Shown: in pieces, positions 54,635 to 64,000 of the stretch | How positions within the stretch are numbered: the stretch's first letter is position 1 | Layout: the number at the start of each line of letters is the position of its first letter | From: Acinetobacter pittii ATCC 19004 = CIP 70.29 | Lineage (GTDB): Bacteria; Pseudomonadota; Gammaproteobacteria; Pseudomonadales; Moraxellaceae | NCBI RefSeq assembly: GCF_000369045.1 | Contig: NZ_KB849786.1 | Coordinates: forward strand, 76,117 to 140,116 | Direction: 5' to 3' | DNA: 64,000 nucleotides | Program-made: the position numbers and the translations under genes | The notes under the pieces: generated by a model | Database searches by the model: none | What the model saw: the letters and a program-made list of their open reading frames with translations, nothing else | What the model was told of the DNA's origin: nothing

Positions 54635-54976
54635 ATGGCAGGATGGTACGAAATTTCACAAGCGAGTGATGGACAATATCGTTTTATTTTGAAGGCAGGA
54701 AATGGTGAGCCTATTTTAAATAGCGAGCTATATAAGGCAAAAGCTTCTGCTGTAAATGGTATTGAGTCAATTCAGAAAAACAGTGGTGATGATGCCCGAT
54801 ATGAGCGTTTAACTGCAAAGAATGGGAAACCTTATTTCAATTTAAAAGCTGCAAATCATCAAATTATTGGCACGAGTCAGTTCTATGCGAGTGAAGCTTC
54901 ACGAGATAAAGGAATCGAGTCGGTTAAAAACAATGGTTCATCAACCAATATCAAAGACTTAACCGTTCAGGCATAA
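54635..54976 (+). CDS. YegP-like protein with two DUF1508 repeats
   Basis: A 113-aa protein built of two tandem DUF1508 units: GWYEISQASDGQYRFILKAG...GIESIQKNS (1-50) and YERLTAKNGKPYFNLKAANHQ...GIESVKNNG (51-103). Small basic-neutral cytosolic proteins of this family are widespread, and the function is unknown. AATGAGG lies before the ATG. A strong terminator follows, shared with proS. Confidence 0.88.
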   Translation: MAGWYEISQASDGQYRFILKAGNGEPILNSELYKAKASAVNGIESIQKNSGDDARYERLTAKNGKPYFNLKAANHQIIGTSQFYASEASRDKGIESVKNNGSSTNIKDLTVQA

Positions 54977-54984
54977 AATTGAGT

Positions 54985-55017
54985 TAAAAAAAGCAGCTTC
55001 GAAAAGCTGCTTTTTTA
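54985..55017. terminator. Bidirectional terminator YegP / proS
   Basis: AAGCAGCTT, loop CGAA, AAGCTGCTT with A- and T-runs on both sides. Confidence 0.92.
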
Positions 55018-55029
55018 TTTAGGTATTTA

Positions 55030-56745
55030 TTAACGCGCTAACTTAGCTAAAAGTTCTTCTTTAGTTAAATTGCTCGCTTCAGCATCGCGGCGACCTTTAT
55101 ATTCAAAAGTACCCGCATCAAGACCTTTTTCACCAATCACAATACGGTGTGGAATACCCATTAATTCAAGGTCAGAGAATTTAACGCCTGGGCGTTCGTT
55201 ACGATCATCAAGTAACACATCAAAACCTTGAGCTTGAAGTTCTGCATAAAGGGATTCTGCTGCTTCAAGAGTACGTGGTGATTTGTGCGCATTCATTGGA
55301 ACAATTGCAATTTCAAATGGTGCAATGGCTTGAGGCCAGATAATACCTTTGTCATCGTAGTTTTGTTCAATTGCAGCTGCAACAACACGTGTTACACCAA
55401 TACCGTAGCATCCCATAGTTACTGTAAATGGTTTGCCATCTTCACCTAAAACTTTACAGCCTAAAGCTTCAGAGTATTTAGTACCTAGCTGGAAAATATG
55501 ACCTACTTCGATACCACGTTTAATTTGTAGTGTACCTTTGCCATCTGGAGATGGATCGCCTTCAACCACATTACGTAAGTCAAAAATTTCGCTAATTTGC
55601 GCATCACGTTCCCAGTTTACGCCAACCGCATGTTTGTCCGCTTCATTTGCACCAGCAACGAAGTCAGAAAGAACCGATGCAGCACGGTCAACAATTACGG
55701 TTAAGCCTTTTTCGACTAAACCTTGTGGACCAGTAAAGCCAGCAGTTAAACCAAATGCTTGAAGTTGTTCTTCAGTTGCAAAAGTAAGAGGCGAAGCAAC
55801 TAAAGGATGCTTCTCAGCTTTAATCTCATTAAGTTCGTGGTCACCACGTACAAATAGAGCAACGACAGGAACATTACCTTTTTCATCAGCAATGCCTTGT
55901 ACCAATAATGCTTTAACAGATTGCTTTGGATCAGCATTTAAGAATTGGCAGACATCATCAATCGTTTTTTGGTTTGGCGTTTCAACCAATTTAAATTCTT
56001 GTGTCGGTGCTGCACGTTCATCCACTAAAACAGCCTCAGCCATTTCAACGTTTGCTGCATAATCAGATTCAGTTGAAAATGCGATGTCATCTTCACCACT
56101 AGCAGCCAATACGTGGAATTCGTGGGAAGCTGAACCACCAATAGAACCTGTATCAGCTTGTACTGGACGGAAATCCAAACCTAAGCGAGTGAAAATACGG
56201 CTATAAGTGTCGTACATCACATCATAAGTTTCTTGTAATGATTCTTGAGTTGCATGGAAAGAATAAGCATCTTTCATGATGAACTCACGTGAACGCATTA
56301 CACCAAAACGTGGACGGATTTCATCACGGAATTTAGTTTGAATTTGATAGAAATTTACAGGAAGCTGCTTATAACTTTTTAATTCGTTACGCGCCATATC
56401 AGTAATAACTTCTTCATGCGTTGGCCCAAGTACAAATGGGTTCGTATGACGATCTTTAAAACGTAATAATTCAGGGCCATATTGTTCATATCGACCTGAT
56501 TCTTCCCAAAGACTTGCGGGTTGAGTCACGGGCATGAATACTTCCATTGCGCCTGAACGGTTCATTTCTTCACGAACAATCGCATCTACTTTTTTAAGCA
56601 CACGTGTTCCCATCGGCAGCCATGTATATAAACCAGATGCCAATTTACGAATCATCCCCGCACGTAACATGAGCTGGTGTGAAATCACTTCAGCATCATT
56701 TGGGGTTTCTCTCAACGTTGCAAATAAAAAGCGGCTTGCGCGCAT
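55030..56745 (-). CDS. proS: Prolyl-tRNA synthetase
   Basis: A 571-aa bacterial-type (with INS editing domain) class II synthetase. Motif 2 [26 protein letters not shown], the editing insertion (about 220-390) with [30 protein letters not shown], motif 3 [17 protein letters not shown] and the anticodon domain ([27 protein letters not shown]) are all visible. It charges tRNA-Pro and hydrolyses mischarged Ala-tRNA-Pro. Length matches the E. coli enzyme (572). Confidence 0.98.
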   Translation of the reverse strand: MRASRFLFATLRETPNDAEVISHQLMLRAGMIRKLASGLYTWLPMGTRVLKKVDAIVREEMNRSGAMEVFMPVTQPASLWEESGRYEQYGPELLRFKDRHTNPFVLGPTHEEVITDMARNELKSYKQLPVNFYQIQTKFRDEIRPRFGVMRSREFIMKDAYSFHATQESLQETYDVMYDTYSRIFTRLGLDFRPVQADTGSIGGSASHEFHVLAASGEDDIAFSTESDYAANVEMAEAVLVDERAAPTQEFKLVETPNQKTIDDVCQFLNADPKQSVKALLVQGIADEKGNVPVVALFVRGDHELNEIKAEKHPLVASPLTFATEEQLQAFGLTAGFTGPQGLVEKGLTVIVDRAASVLSDFVAGANEADKHAVGVNWERDAQISEIFDLRNVVEGDPSPDGKGTLQIKRGIEVGHIFQLGTKYSEALGCKVLGEDGKPFTVTMGCYGIGVTRVVAAAIEQNYDDKGIIWPQAIAPFEIAIVPMNAHKSPRTLEAAESLYAELQAQGFDVLLDDRNERPGVKFSDLELMGIPHRIVIGEKGLDAGTFEYKGRRDAEASNLTKEELLAKLAR

Positions 56746-56803
56746 GGAAAAAGTCCTAAAAGTTAAGCGTTATAAAAACGCAGATTATACGATAATCGCT
56801 GCA

Positions 56804-59800
56804 TTATGACATGAATCGTCGTGTTTGACGCAGCATAAAGTTTTTCAAGTCATCCAGATAAGTGAAAATGACGGGTACAACCACAAGTGTCAACAGAGTA
56901 GAGGTTATCACACCACCAATAACCGCATGAGCCATTGGTGCGCTTTGCTCACCGCCTTCGCCGAGACCTAAAGCTAAGGGAACCATCCCCATCACCATAG
57001 CACTTGTGGTCATCAAAATTGGACGTAAACGGGTCTTACCAGCTTGTAAAATAGCGTCATAACGGCTCACACCCTGATCCATCGCTTTCTTAATAAAATC
57101 GATCAGCAAAATCGCATTTTTAGTGACAAGCCCCATCAGCATGATAATACCAATAATCGAAAACAGATTTAGGGTGCTTTGGAACAGGAATAAGGCAAGA
57201 AAAACACCAATCAATGACAAAGGTAAAGATGCCATAATTGCTGCGGGATGAATAAAGCTATTGAACTGAGAACCTAACACGATATAAATAAATACAATCG
57301 ATAGGGTAATAGCAGTTAAAGCGTATCCCGCAGATTCAGCCATATCGGCGTTTGCTCCTTGAGTATCGAATGTATAGCCTGCAGGTAACTTAAATGCCTT
57401 TTGCATTTTATCGATGTCTTGACCAATATCTCCGCTCGGGCGACCAGAGGTATTCGCCTCAATAAGAACCTCACGTTCAAGGTCACGTCTGTTAATTTGT
57501 GAAGCACCGAGCTTTTCTTCGGTTGTTGCGACTGCACTCAATGGAACTAATATATTTTGTCCAGCTGCATTGGTTTTATTAGAGTTGATATATAAATTTT
57601 GAACATCTTGCGGAAGCATACGTTTATTTTCATTTAAACGTAAATTCACATCATAAGTTTCACCATCACGGTCTTCCCAAGTGGTGACATTATCTCCCGC
57701 AATTAATGGTCGAATGGCATTCGCAATTTGGGAAACAGATAAGCCCAAATCACTTGCCAGCACGCGATTAATATGAACACCCAAAGTAGGTTTGGGTTCT
57801 TTCAATGAACTTTCTAAATCAACTACGCCTTTAATTTTTTCCATTTCAGCGATAAAGCGATCTGAAATTTTTTGTAGTTCATTTAGGTCAGATCCTTTAA
57901 TAGAAATCATGATTGGCTTTTGTCCGCCAGAGACAGAGTCTTGTGCTGCGGCAACAGAAGTTACTCGAATACCCGCTACAGTTTGCAAACGATCACGGAA
58001 CTCATTATTGAGTGTATTTAGATCTGAGCTACGTTCTTGTTTTGGCTTTAAGGTCACTCCTAAACCAGCATGGTTTTTACCAGAGTCTACTTCACTGTTA
58101 ACCACGCCATAAGTGGAAACCACATCAGGGAATTGTCTAATAATTTGATCGACCTGATGTAATTTGGCTTGAGTATATTCTAAAGAAGAGTCTACAGGAG
58201 TCTCGAACTGGATACGGACTTCACCTTTATCTGGTGTAGGTACAAATTCGGTTCCAATCAGTTTCGATAGCCCTAATGCAGCAAATAATGAAGCGATTGC
58301 AACGATGACGGTAATAAAACGAAAGCGTAGAGCAAGCTTTAATAGCTTTTCATAAACATGAGTAAGCCGATCTAGCAAATTAGAAATATGGTTAAAAAAA
58401 CGTTGTAGCCAATTATCTTTTTTCTTTACAGGATCTTTCCAATGAGCTGAAAGCATTGGATCGAGTGTAAAGCTAATAAACATTGAAATTAAAACAGCCG
58501 TACTGACCGTTACACCAAATTGATAAAAGAAGCGTCCAATCAGTCCCCCCATGAAGGCTACCGGTAGAAAGACTGCCACAATAGTAAGCGTGGTTGCGAG
58601 TACAGCTAAACCAATTTCTTTTGTCCCTTCAAGAGCAGCGGTCACATGGTCTTTGCCCAGTTCAGTATGTCGGACGATATTTTCCCGAACTACAATTGCA
58701 TCATCAATGAGTAAACCAATACTGAGTGACAAAGCTAACAGCGTCATCATGTTAATGCTAAACCCGAAAGCCCAAATAAAAGTTAAGGTTCCGAGCAAAG
58801 TAATCGGTAAGGTTAAACCGGTAATAACTGTAGAGCGGAAAGAGCCTAAAAAGAGTAAAACAATAAGAACTGCTAAAGCAGCACCTTCAATAATGGTTCG
58901 AACCACATCTTTGATTGAAGCGCGAATACCTTTAGAGCTATCAGCTACGACTTTGTAATCTAAACCCGCAGGCATTTGATCTTTTAATTTCTCTAACGTT
59001 TGATAAGTCTGATCGACGACTTTAATTACATTGGCATCGGAGCTTTTTAAGATATCGACTGAGACCGCAGTTCTTCCATTATAAAAGGCACTCGATTGTA
59101 GTTCGGCTTGTGTGTCCTCAACAGTTGCTACTTGCTTTAAAAAAATGGGTGAACCATTTTTATTGGCAATCACCAAATCACCAAATGCAAGGGGATGAAT
59201 AACTTTCGATTGAATCTGTACAACCAGTTCAGAGTTTTTTTGTTGTAAGGTCCCTGCAGGCACTTCAATATTTTCATTTTTTAAGGTGTTAATGACCTGA
59301 TCAATACCAATACCGTAACTTTGCAATTGTGCAGGAATAACCTTTATTCGTATTTGCCGTTTAGCGTCGCCCAATAAATTCACATTACCGACACCCGAAA
59401 CCGTTTTAAGCTGAGGCACAATTTTTTTATCTACATACGAACTTAATTGCGCCAAACTCATGCTGTTTGATTCAAATACGACTGACATGATTGGGCTAGA
59501 AGAGGGGTCATAGCGTTGCACAATCGGTGTATCAATTTCATCACGGAACTGCGCTGTGACGGGTGCAATTTTGTCACGAACATCCTGAGCAGCAATCGCC
59601 GAAGAAGTATCAAGATTAAACTCGGCAATCACCATTGAAAGGCCTTCACTTGAGCGTGAGGTAATCTGTTTAATTCCTGAAATTGTATTGATTTGATCTT
59701 CAAGTTTTTTTGTTATATCTGACTCAACAGCCTCTGGGGACGCACCCGCATATTGTGTAGTGACTACTACGAATGGGAAATCTATATTTGGAAACTCTTC

Positions 59801-59902
59801 GACAGTCATACGTTTCCAAGATGCCAACCCGAGTACCATTAAGCTGAGCATCATCATAATGGTAAAAACGGGGTATTTCACACTGATTCGAGTAAACCAC
59901 AT
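56804..59902 (-). CDS. RND efflux pump permease (HAE1 family)
   Basis: A 1032-aa inner-membrane proton antiporter. MWFTRISVKYPVFTIMMMLSLMVLG is TM1, and the TM4 proton relay Asp-Asp is in LSIGLLIDDAIVVRENIVRH. The two periplasmic porter halves and TM12 are complete, with no frame break. HAE1 pumps export drugs, dyes and detergents as trimers with a periplasmic adaptor. It is not AdeB, AdeG or AdeJ as I recall them; substrate unassigned. The adaptor gene is 15 bases upstream. No outer-membrane factor is in the operon, so it must borrow one such as a TolC homologue. Confidence 0.92.
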   Translation of the reverse strand: MWFTRISVKYPVFTIMMMLSLMVLGLASWKRMTVEEFPNIDFPFVVVTTQYAGASPEAVESDITKKLEDQINTISGIKQITSRSSEGLSMVIAEFNLDTSSAIAAQDVRDKIAPVTAQFRDEIDTPIVQRYDPSSSPIMSVVFESNSMSLAQLSSYVDKKIVPQLKTVSGVGNVNLLGDAKRQIRIKVIPAQLQSYGIGIDQVINTLKNENIEVPAGTLQQKNSELVVQIQSKVIHPLAFGDLVIANKNGSPIFLKQVATVEDTQAELQSSAFYNGRTAVSVDILKSSDANVIKVVDQTYQTLEKLKDQMPAGLDYKVVADSSKGIRASIKDVVRTIIEGAALAVLIVLLFLGSFRSTVITGLTLPITLLGTLTFIWAFGFSINMMTLLALSLSIGLLIDDAIVVRENIVRHTELGKDHVTAALEGTKEIGLAVLATTLTIVAVFLPVAFMGGLIGRFFYQFGVTVSTAVLISMFISFTLDPMLSAHWKDPVKKKDNWLQRFFNHISNLLDRLTHVYEKLLKLALRFRFITVIVAIASLFAALGLSKLIGTEFVPTPDKGEVRIQFETPVDSSLEYTQAKLHQVDQIIRQFPDVVSTYGVVNSEVDSGKNHAGLGVTLKPKQERSSDLNTLNNEFRDRLQTVAGIRVTSVAAAQDSVSGGQKPIMISIKGSDLNELQKISDRFIAEMEKIKGVVDLESSLKEPKPTLGVHINRVLASDLGLSVSQIANAIRPLIAGDNVTTWEDRDGETYDVNLRLNENKRMLPQDVQNLYINSNKTNAAGQNILVPLSAVATTEEKLGASQINRRDLEREVLIEANTSGRPSGDIGQDIDKMQKAFKLPAGYTFDTQGANADMAESAGYALTAITLSIVFIYIVLGSQFNSFIHPAAIMASLPLSLIGVFLALFLFQSTLNLFSIIGIIMLMGLVTKNAILLIDFIKKAMDQGVSRYDAILQAGKTRLRPILMTTSAMVMGMVPLALGLGEGGEQSAPMAHAVIGGVITSTLLTLVVVPVIFTYLDDLKNFMLRQTRRFMS

Positions 59903-59917
59903 ACGCTATTTGCTACC

Positions 59918-61036
59918 TTATTTATTTTTGTCGGTTGTAACCGTCACTTTTTTATTAATGTCGGAATCTTCAAATTGAATACGGCTGACCAGATCTGTGC
60001 TTTGTAAACCTTCGACTAAAGCAATATTGTTGTTATAACGCTGTTCAACCACCCGAAGTTTAACTTTTTGAATGGTGTGATTGCGTATCACCCATACAAA
60101 CGGGTCATGTTGTATATTTTGAATGCTGTCTAAAGGAATAGTTTGGCCTTGATGAGTGTCATTGCGCAAAATGTTTCCATTAATGAAAGCTCCAATACTT
60201 AACGAGTCAATTTTTTCTTTAGGAGCAGCAAAGAACTCAATTTGTCGACTATCTTGATCTGCAACAGGTGAAATGCGAGTTAGCGTTGCATTTAATTGTT
60301 TTGAATTGCCCTGAATTTGATATTGAATGTTGCTACCTATCTTAAGCGCAGATTGCTGTTCAATTGGCAACTTGGCCTGTATTTCAAGTTGATCAGGATT
60401 TACGATTTCAAATAGTGTTTGTCCAACTGAAACAGTTTGACCAGGTTCAACTTGGCGTTTAGTAATCACACCTGAAATTGGACTAGTAATAATTCCGTCT
60501 TGATCCGCTTTTTTAGCAATATCAACATTGGCTTGTTGTGCTTTTACACTTTCAAGCTGGCCTTTATAGTCAACCTGACTTTGTTCAAACTCGACACGAG
60601 CAATAAAACCCTGATTAAATAATCTTTGTTTTCGGTTCATCAAATTACGAGCAAGTTCAGCTTGTGACTGAGCTGATGCAAGGTTGGCGCGTGCTTGCGC
60701 TAATCGTGCAACATTGTCCTGATTATTCAATCTCACCAGAACTTGACCTTTTTGTACCTGTTGGCCGACATTTGCAGTGACATTCGTCGCTGTTGCGCTT
60801 ACTTGCGCCTGAATGGAACTTTGCTGAACCGCACGAATAGTTCCTGTAAATGCAGTTTGAGAATCAAGAGCTCCTTCTTTAACTGCAATAAGATCTTGAG
60901 GAATAAGCTCAATTTTTACAGGAGCTGAGGCTGAGGTTTGAGTTGTTTCTTGCTGATTACATGCAGCTAAAATTAAACATAAACTAATAATACTCAGTTT
61001 AAAAAAAGTAGAAGGGGTGAGATGCATCGTGTGCAT
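59918..61036 (-). CDS. RND periplasmic adaptor (MFP), lipoprotein
   Basis: A 372-aa membrane fusion protein. The lipoprotein signal ends LILAACNQQ (lipobox LAAC). The biotinyl-lipoyl halves TAFTGTIRAVQQSSIQAQVSA and DGIITSPISGVITKRQVEPGQTVSVGQ flank a helical hairpin (about 100-165), then a beta-barrel and the membrane-proximal domain. It bridges the RND permease and an outer-membrane channel. The start has AGGA nine bases upstream; a second ATG three codons later is possible. It is the first gene of the pump operon; no divergent regulator is next to it. Confidence 0.9.
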   Translation of the reverse strand: MHTMHLTPSTFFKLSIISLCLILAACNQQETTQTSASAPVKIELIPQDLIAVKEGALDSQTAFTGTIRAVQQSSIQAQVSATATNVTANVGQQVQKGQVLVRLNNQDNVARLAQARANLASAQSQAELARNLMNRKQRLFNQGFIARVEFEQSQVDYKGQLESVKAQQANVDIAKKADQDGIITSPISGVITKRQVEPGQTVSVGQTLFEIVNPDQLEIQAKLPIEQQSALKIGSNIQYQIQGNSKQLNATLTRISPVADQDSRQIEFFAAPKEKIDSLSIGAFINGNILRNDTHQGQTIPLDSIQNIQHDPFVWVIRNHTIQKVKLRVVEQRYNNNIALVEGLQSTDLVSRIQFEDSDINKKVTVTTDKNK

Positions 61037-61096
61037 ACAGCATCATCCTATAATTCAAATTTTATTTTGCCCCCTATTCTTGATAAACCTTTGCAG

Positions 61097-61735
61097 TTAT
61101 TCAAGCTTTTTTAAACGATCGATAATATTTTCATACTCATTGTTGGTTCGGTTATAGGTCTTGGAAAGTGTTTCAAGTGTTTGTTTAACCCGATTAATAT
61201 TATTTAGATTGTTTTCAATCAAAGCCTTATGACGCTCAGGAATCGGTTCTCCTTTTCTGAAATACTCCATTTCCTGACGCTTAAATAAAATTTTGTCTTG
61301 TTGTAATTGATTAAGTTGTTCCTGCTGATAATTAATTTGCTTTTTTATAGACACTAATGCCTGATCTCTTTTAATCGAAGCTGTCTTACTATTGCTATAA
61401 GCTTTTTTTAATTTGATATCTTGTTCTTTATGTCGCGCCAATAATGCCCGTTGACTCGATTGATTTAAATCAGCTTCAGCATTATAAGAGTGGTTTCTTT
61501 TTATTACTTGCATATTACGATCTAGAGCTTCATAACCATAACGAATATGAGCAGGTGTGACCGATGTACTAATATTGGCAATACCATGTTGGTCATAATA
61601 ACGATACCAAACCGCTTTAGGTGTGCCGGCAATAGCAACACTAGAGGGTAAGAAAAAGAGTGATCCGAAGGAAATAATGCCTATAGATACAGACAAACAG
61701 TTCCTGTAAAAGGCATATTTCATCCTGTCATTCAT
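61097..61735 (-). CDS. DUF4124-like envelope protein with coiled coil
   Basis: A 212-aa protein. An N-terminal signal or anchor (residues about 13-36) precedes a DUF4124-like module (AVWYRYYDQHGIANISTSVTPAHIRYGYEALDRN) and a long Lys/Gln/Glu-rich coiled coil to the C-terminus (KKQINYQQEQLNQLQQDKILFKRQEMEYF). DUF4124 proteins are periplasmic and often linked to the envelope or pili, with no known activity. The first ATG is chosen because GGGGA lies seven bases upstream. It lies upstream of the RND genes with a 60-base gap. Confidence 0.75.
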   Translation of the reverse strand: MNDRMKYAFYRNCLSVSIGIISFGSLFFLPSSVAIAGTPKAVWYRYYDQHGIANISTSVTPAHIRYGYEALDRNMQVIKRNHSYNAEADLNQSSQRALLARHKEQDIKLKKAYSNSKTASIKRDQALVSIKKQINYQQEQLNQLQQDKILFKRQEMEYFRKGEPIPERHKALIENNLNNINRVKQTLETLSKTYNRTNNEYENIIDRLKKLE

Positions 61736-62019
61736 TGAAAATCCCCAAAAAAGATAGCTAAGTCGCTTATTTTTAAATATTTAATCTTCATTATATTAAT
61801 TATTATTTAGCTGAATAAAAATATAGTCATTATAAAAAAAATGATAATTTTAATTAAAGTGTGATGAGGTTAAAAGTTATTGTTTATAAATGAGAAAGTA
61901 GACAAAAATGCCTCATTGAAAATAGAACGTGAGATATGTTAAAAATGCGTATAAATGTGTAAAAACAAATTTAAGTTAAATTGCATTTATATTTTATTTT
62001 TATGGGGATGGAAGATTAA

Positions 62020-62403
62020 ATGGAAGATGCATTCCAAAATCTGAAAGTAATGGTGATTGATGACTCAAAAACCATTCGCCGTACAGCGGAAACCTTATTA
62101 CAGCGTGAAGGCTGTGAAGTGATTACTGCTGTGGATGGATTTGAAGCTTTGTCCAAAATTGCAGAAGCAAATCCGGATATTGTTTTTGTCGATATCATGA
62201 TGCCTCGTTTAGATGGTTATCAAACTTGTGCTTTGATAAAAAACTCTCAAAATTATCAGAATATTCCCGTTATCATGCTCTCTAGTAAAGATGGTTTATT
62301 TGATCAGGCAAAAGGGCGTGTGGTAGGTTCAGATGAATACTTGACGAAACCTTTTAGCAAAGATGAATTGTTAAACGCGATTCGTAATCATGTAAGTTCA
62401 TAA
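62020..62403 (+). CDS. pilG: Twitching motility response regulator PilG
   Basis: A 127-aa single-domain CheY-like receiver. Acidic pocket VIDDSK (Asp14, Asp15), phospho-acceptor Asp58 (VFVDIMMP), Thr/Ser switch IMLSSKDG and Lys in YLTKPFS. In the Pil-Chp system it is phosphorylated by ChpA and promotes pilus extension and cAMP signalling. It opens the pilGHIJ operon; the 280-base AT-rich region upstream should hold its promoter. No other gene lies in that gap. Confidence 0.94.
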   Translation: MEDAFQNLKVMVIDDSKTIRRTAETLLQREGCEVITAVDGFEALSKIAEANPDIVFVDIMMPRLDGYQTCALIKNSQNYQNIPVIMLSSKDGLFDQAKGRVVGSDEYLTKPFSKDELLNAIRNHVSS

Positions 62404-62425
62404 ACAATAATTTGAGGGCAAAAAA

Positions 62426-62788
62426 ATGGCACGTATTCTCATTGTAGATGATTCACCAACAGAAACTTTCCGTTTTAAAGAGATCCTAACCAAACATGGT
62501 TATGACGTGCTTGAAGCATCAAATGGTGCAGATGGTGTAACTCTTGCAAAAGCAGAGCAACCAGATCTTGTATTGATGGATGTTGTAATGCCGGGGGTAA
62601 ATGGTTTTCAGGCAACACGTCAGATTACTCGTGATGAAGACACTAAGCATATCCCTGTTGTTATTGTGAGTACTAAAGATCAGGCAACTGACCGTGTATG
62701 GGGCAAGCGTCAAGGTGCAATCGATTATTTGATTAAGCCAATCGAAGAGAATCAATTGATTGATGTAATTAAACAATTTCTAAATTAA
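62426..62788 (+). CDS. pilH: Twitching motility response regulator PilH
   Basis: A 120-aa CheY-like receiver. Asp8, Asp9 (ILIVDDSPTETF), phospho-acceptor Asp52 (VLMDVVMPGVNG), switch VVIVSTKDQATD and Lys in YLIKPIEE. The STKDQ and WGKRQGA wording is typical of PilH. It acts opposite PilG in the Pil-Chp pathway, favouring retraction. It lies 22 bases after pilG; a GAGGG ribosome site is visible. Confidence 0.94.
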   Translation: MARILIVDDSPTETFRFKEILTKHGYDVLEASNGADGVTLAKAEQPDLVLMDVVMPGVNGFQATRQITRDEDTKHIPVVIVSTKDQATDRVWGKRQGAIDYLIKPIEENQLIDVIKQFLN

Positions 62789-62813
62789 CTCATCCATCCA
62801 TAAAAACATAAAT

Positions 62814-62837
62814 AACGGGCATTTTGTACCCGTTTTA
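62814..62837 (+). terminator. Weak hairpin between pilH and pilI
   Basis: AACGGG, nine-base loop, CCCGTT followed by TTAT. It may cause partial termination within the operon. Confidence 0.5.
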
Positions 62838-62848
62838 TAGGATCGAGT

Positions 62849-63385
62849 ATGGCAGCGAATGGATTTATCGAGTTACTTCGTTTGTCTAAACGGGGTAATA
62901 AGAATTACGCTTCAGTTCAAAATGAAGCACAGCGATGGTCAGGAATTGCTTTTGAAATGAGAGGGCAATACTTCGTCGCACCACTTGGGGAAGTGTCAGA
63001 AGTAATCTATCCGCCAAAATATACACCTGTTCCAAATACCCAAAGTTGGGTAAAGGGATTGGCAAATATTCGAGGAAGATTACTTTCAGTGTCTGATTTG
63101 GCGCATTTTATTTTAGGGCAACGAAGTTCATTTTCGTCAACTCAAAAAGTATTGTGTATTAGCCATCGCGACCAGTATGTGGGGTTGGTCGTGGATCAGG
63201 TTTTGGGGATTCAGCACTTTAATAAAAAAAGCTTTTTTTCTCAAAGCTTAGACTTAGAGGAAAATCTAAAAGAATATTGCCAAGGTTATTTTCATCAACA
63301 TAACCAGCATTGGCATGTCTTTTTATTTAGTCGTTTATTGCAAAACCCACATTACATGAATGCATCGACAAAATTTATAAACTAA
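62849..63385 (+). CDS. pilI: CheW-like adaptor PilI
   Basis: A 178-aa CheW-domain protein. GIAFEMRGQYFVAPLGEVSEVIYPPKYTPVPNTQSWVKGLANIRGRLLSVSDL is the CheW core and QYVGLVVDQVLGIQHF the second half. It couples the chemoreceptor PilJ to the kinase ChpA at the type IV pilus. The order pilG-pilH-pilI-pilJ is as in Pseudomonas aeruginosa. Confidence 0.93.
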   Translation: MAANGFIELLRLSKRGNKNYASVQNEAQRWSGIAFEMRGQYFVAPLGEVSEVIYPPKYTPVPNTQSWVKGLANIRGRLLSVSDLAHFILGQRSSFSSTQKVLCISHRDQYVGLVVDQVLGIQHFNKKSFFSQSLDLEENLKEYCQGYFHQHNQHWHVFLFSRLLQNPHYMNASTKFIN

Positions 63386-63427
63386 TTTTTACGCTGTGAA
63401 AACAGAGTATTTTTCTGGGGAAAAGCT

Positions 63428-64000
63428 ATGGGCTTTAAGCTTAAAAAGAAAGGCAGCAGTCGGGTTGCGTCCGAAAAATCGGGTGTCAATTTTATTGCAA
63501 CAATCCAGTCAAAAATTGAGCAGTTTGCCAGTTTATTTGGGGAAAGTGAAAAGTCCAAGCCAATCCTATATGCAGCACTTTTATGTTTTGTGCTTGCATT
63601 AGTTTCTCTAGCCTATCTGTTCTATAACGTTCCACGTCATAACCAGTTAATTCGAAGTCTCGGTGAGTTGCGTTTGTTATCTCAAACGATTTCTAAACAA
63701 GCAACTGAAGCAACTGAGTCTGGCTCTCAAGAGGCAATCACCAAGCTACAGCAGTCTCAAAAAGACTTTAATGAAAACTTACTTGAGATTGAAAATATTC
63801 ACGGTAAATCGACTGATGAATATCAAAAAGTTCAAGTTATGTGGACTGAACTTTCAAAAAACATCGATTTGATTTCAGCACATCAAAAAGTCCTTAACCA
63901 GTTATATGACACCAACATCTCTATTAGCGAAACCGTCCCTGAGATTCAGGCAGAATATAACTTGATGGTTGACCAAATGGCGCGTCAAGGTTTGCCAAGT
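63428..64000 (+). CDS. pilJ: Type IV pilus chemoreceptor PilJ, N-terminal part
   Basis: Starts with ATG after GGGGAAAAG and runs open for 191 codons off the right edge. MGFKLKKKGSSRVASEK is followed by one TM segment (LYAALLCFVLALVSLAYLFY, about 47-66) and a PilJ-type periplasmic sensor helix region (LIRSLGELRLLSQTISKQATEA, with four-helix PilJ module character). It is expected to be a methyl-accepting protein of the Pil-Chp system that senses surface or ligands. The cytoplasmic signalling domain lies outside the window. Confidence 0.92.
   Translation, partial: MGFKLKKKGSSRVASEKSGVNFIATIQSKIEQFASLFGESEKSKPILYAALLCFVLALVSLAYLFYNVPRHNQLIRSLGELRLLSQTISKQATEATESGSQEAITKLQQSQKDFNENLLEIENIHGKSTDEYQKVQVMWTELSKNIDLISAHQKVLNQLYDTNISISETVPEIQAEYNLMVDQMARQGLPS

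Noticed and set aside
1..64000. tRNA, rRNA, insertion sequences, integrases or phage genes
   Set aside because: None seen on reading both strands; no transposase-like protein and no long terminal inverted repeats.

Overview
The window is a low-GC gammaproteobacterial chromosome segment, almost certainly from the Acinetobacter calcoaceticus-baumannii complex. The basis is recall of several proteins: an OmpA of the A. baumannii group, a membrane PQQ glucose dehydrogenase like the A. calcoaceticus enzyme, an OprB-type porin beside it, and a pilGHIJ cluster. OmpA is about ten residues shorter than the form I remember for A. baumannii and lacks an Ala-rich tail, so a sister species is possible. 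I see no insertion sequence, prophage, CRISPR array, rRNA or tRNA. This is mostly core genome with dense gene packing.

Layout. 1-6.5 kb: end of a SPOR-domain gene, a lipoprotein phosphatase with an MBL hydrolase, a 44-bp-period repeat, a 1-Cys peroxiredoxin, secA with an odd leader, and a secreted Ala-rich protein. 6.5-11.5 kb: MFS transporter, hemolysin III protein, METTL25-like methyltransferase, GNAT, patatin, small His/Met-rich membrane protein. 11.7-17.6 kb: a thiolase plus FadB-type beta-oxidation operon, an AraC regulator and a CoA-transferase. 17.6-21.5 kb: OprB porin and Gcd. 21.7-28 kb: sulfite reductase with DUF934, an SMR transporter, VOC protein, second thiolase, orphan prepilin, OmpA. 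28-29.8 kb: an rtcB RNA-ligase unit with an elaborate 5' leader and tiny downstream ORFs. 29.8-38.7 kb: amino acid permease, rsmC, xanthine permease, typA, mscL and DNA-repair glycosylases. 38.9-45.8 kb: a PqqU-like receptor, an old yellow enzyme, AEC transporter, Sel1 protein, DsbC, YgfZ. 46-53.5 kb: a complete, rearranged uracil-degradation (rut) locus. 53.6-64 kb: a broken DUF488 gene, YjdM, YegP, proS, an RND pump pair and the start of pilGHIJ.

Functional threads. OprB, Gcd and the PqqU-like receptor fit periplasmic glucose oxidation: sugar entry, the quinoprotein, and capture of its cofactor. The rut locus is split into rutDE and rutABCFG plus a dehydrogenase. Each half has a near-identical palindrome of the form TTTACCA-TT-TGATAAA, which resembles the E. 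coli RutR operator.

The most unusual region is the rtcB transcript. Upstream there is a nine-codon ORF with a consensus Shine-Dalgarno, a hairpin that can hide its start codon, a second hairpin, an intrinsic terminator, and two alternative pairings that compete with these. Downstream there is a tightly coupled 52-aa basic ORF and a strong ribosome site whose ORF runs into the terminator. I propose this as a candidate undescribed attenuation or riboregulatory system controlling RNA repair.
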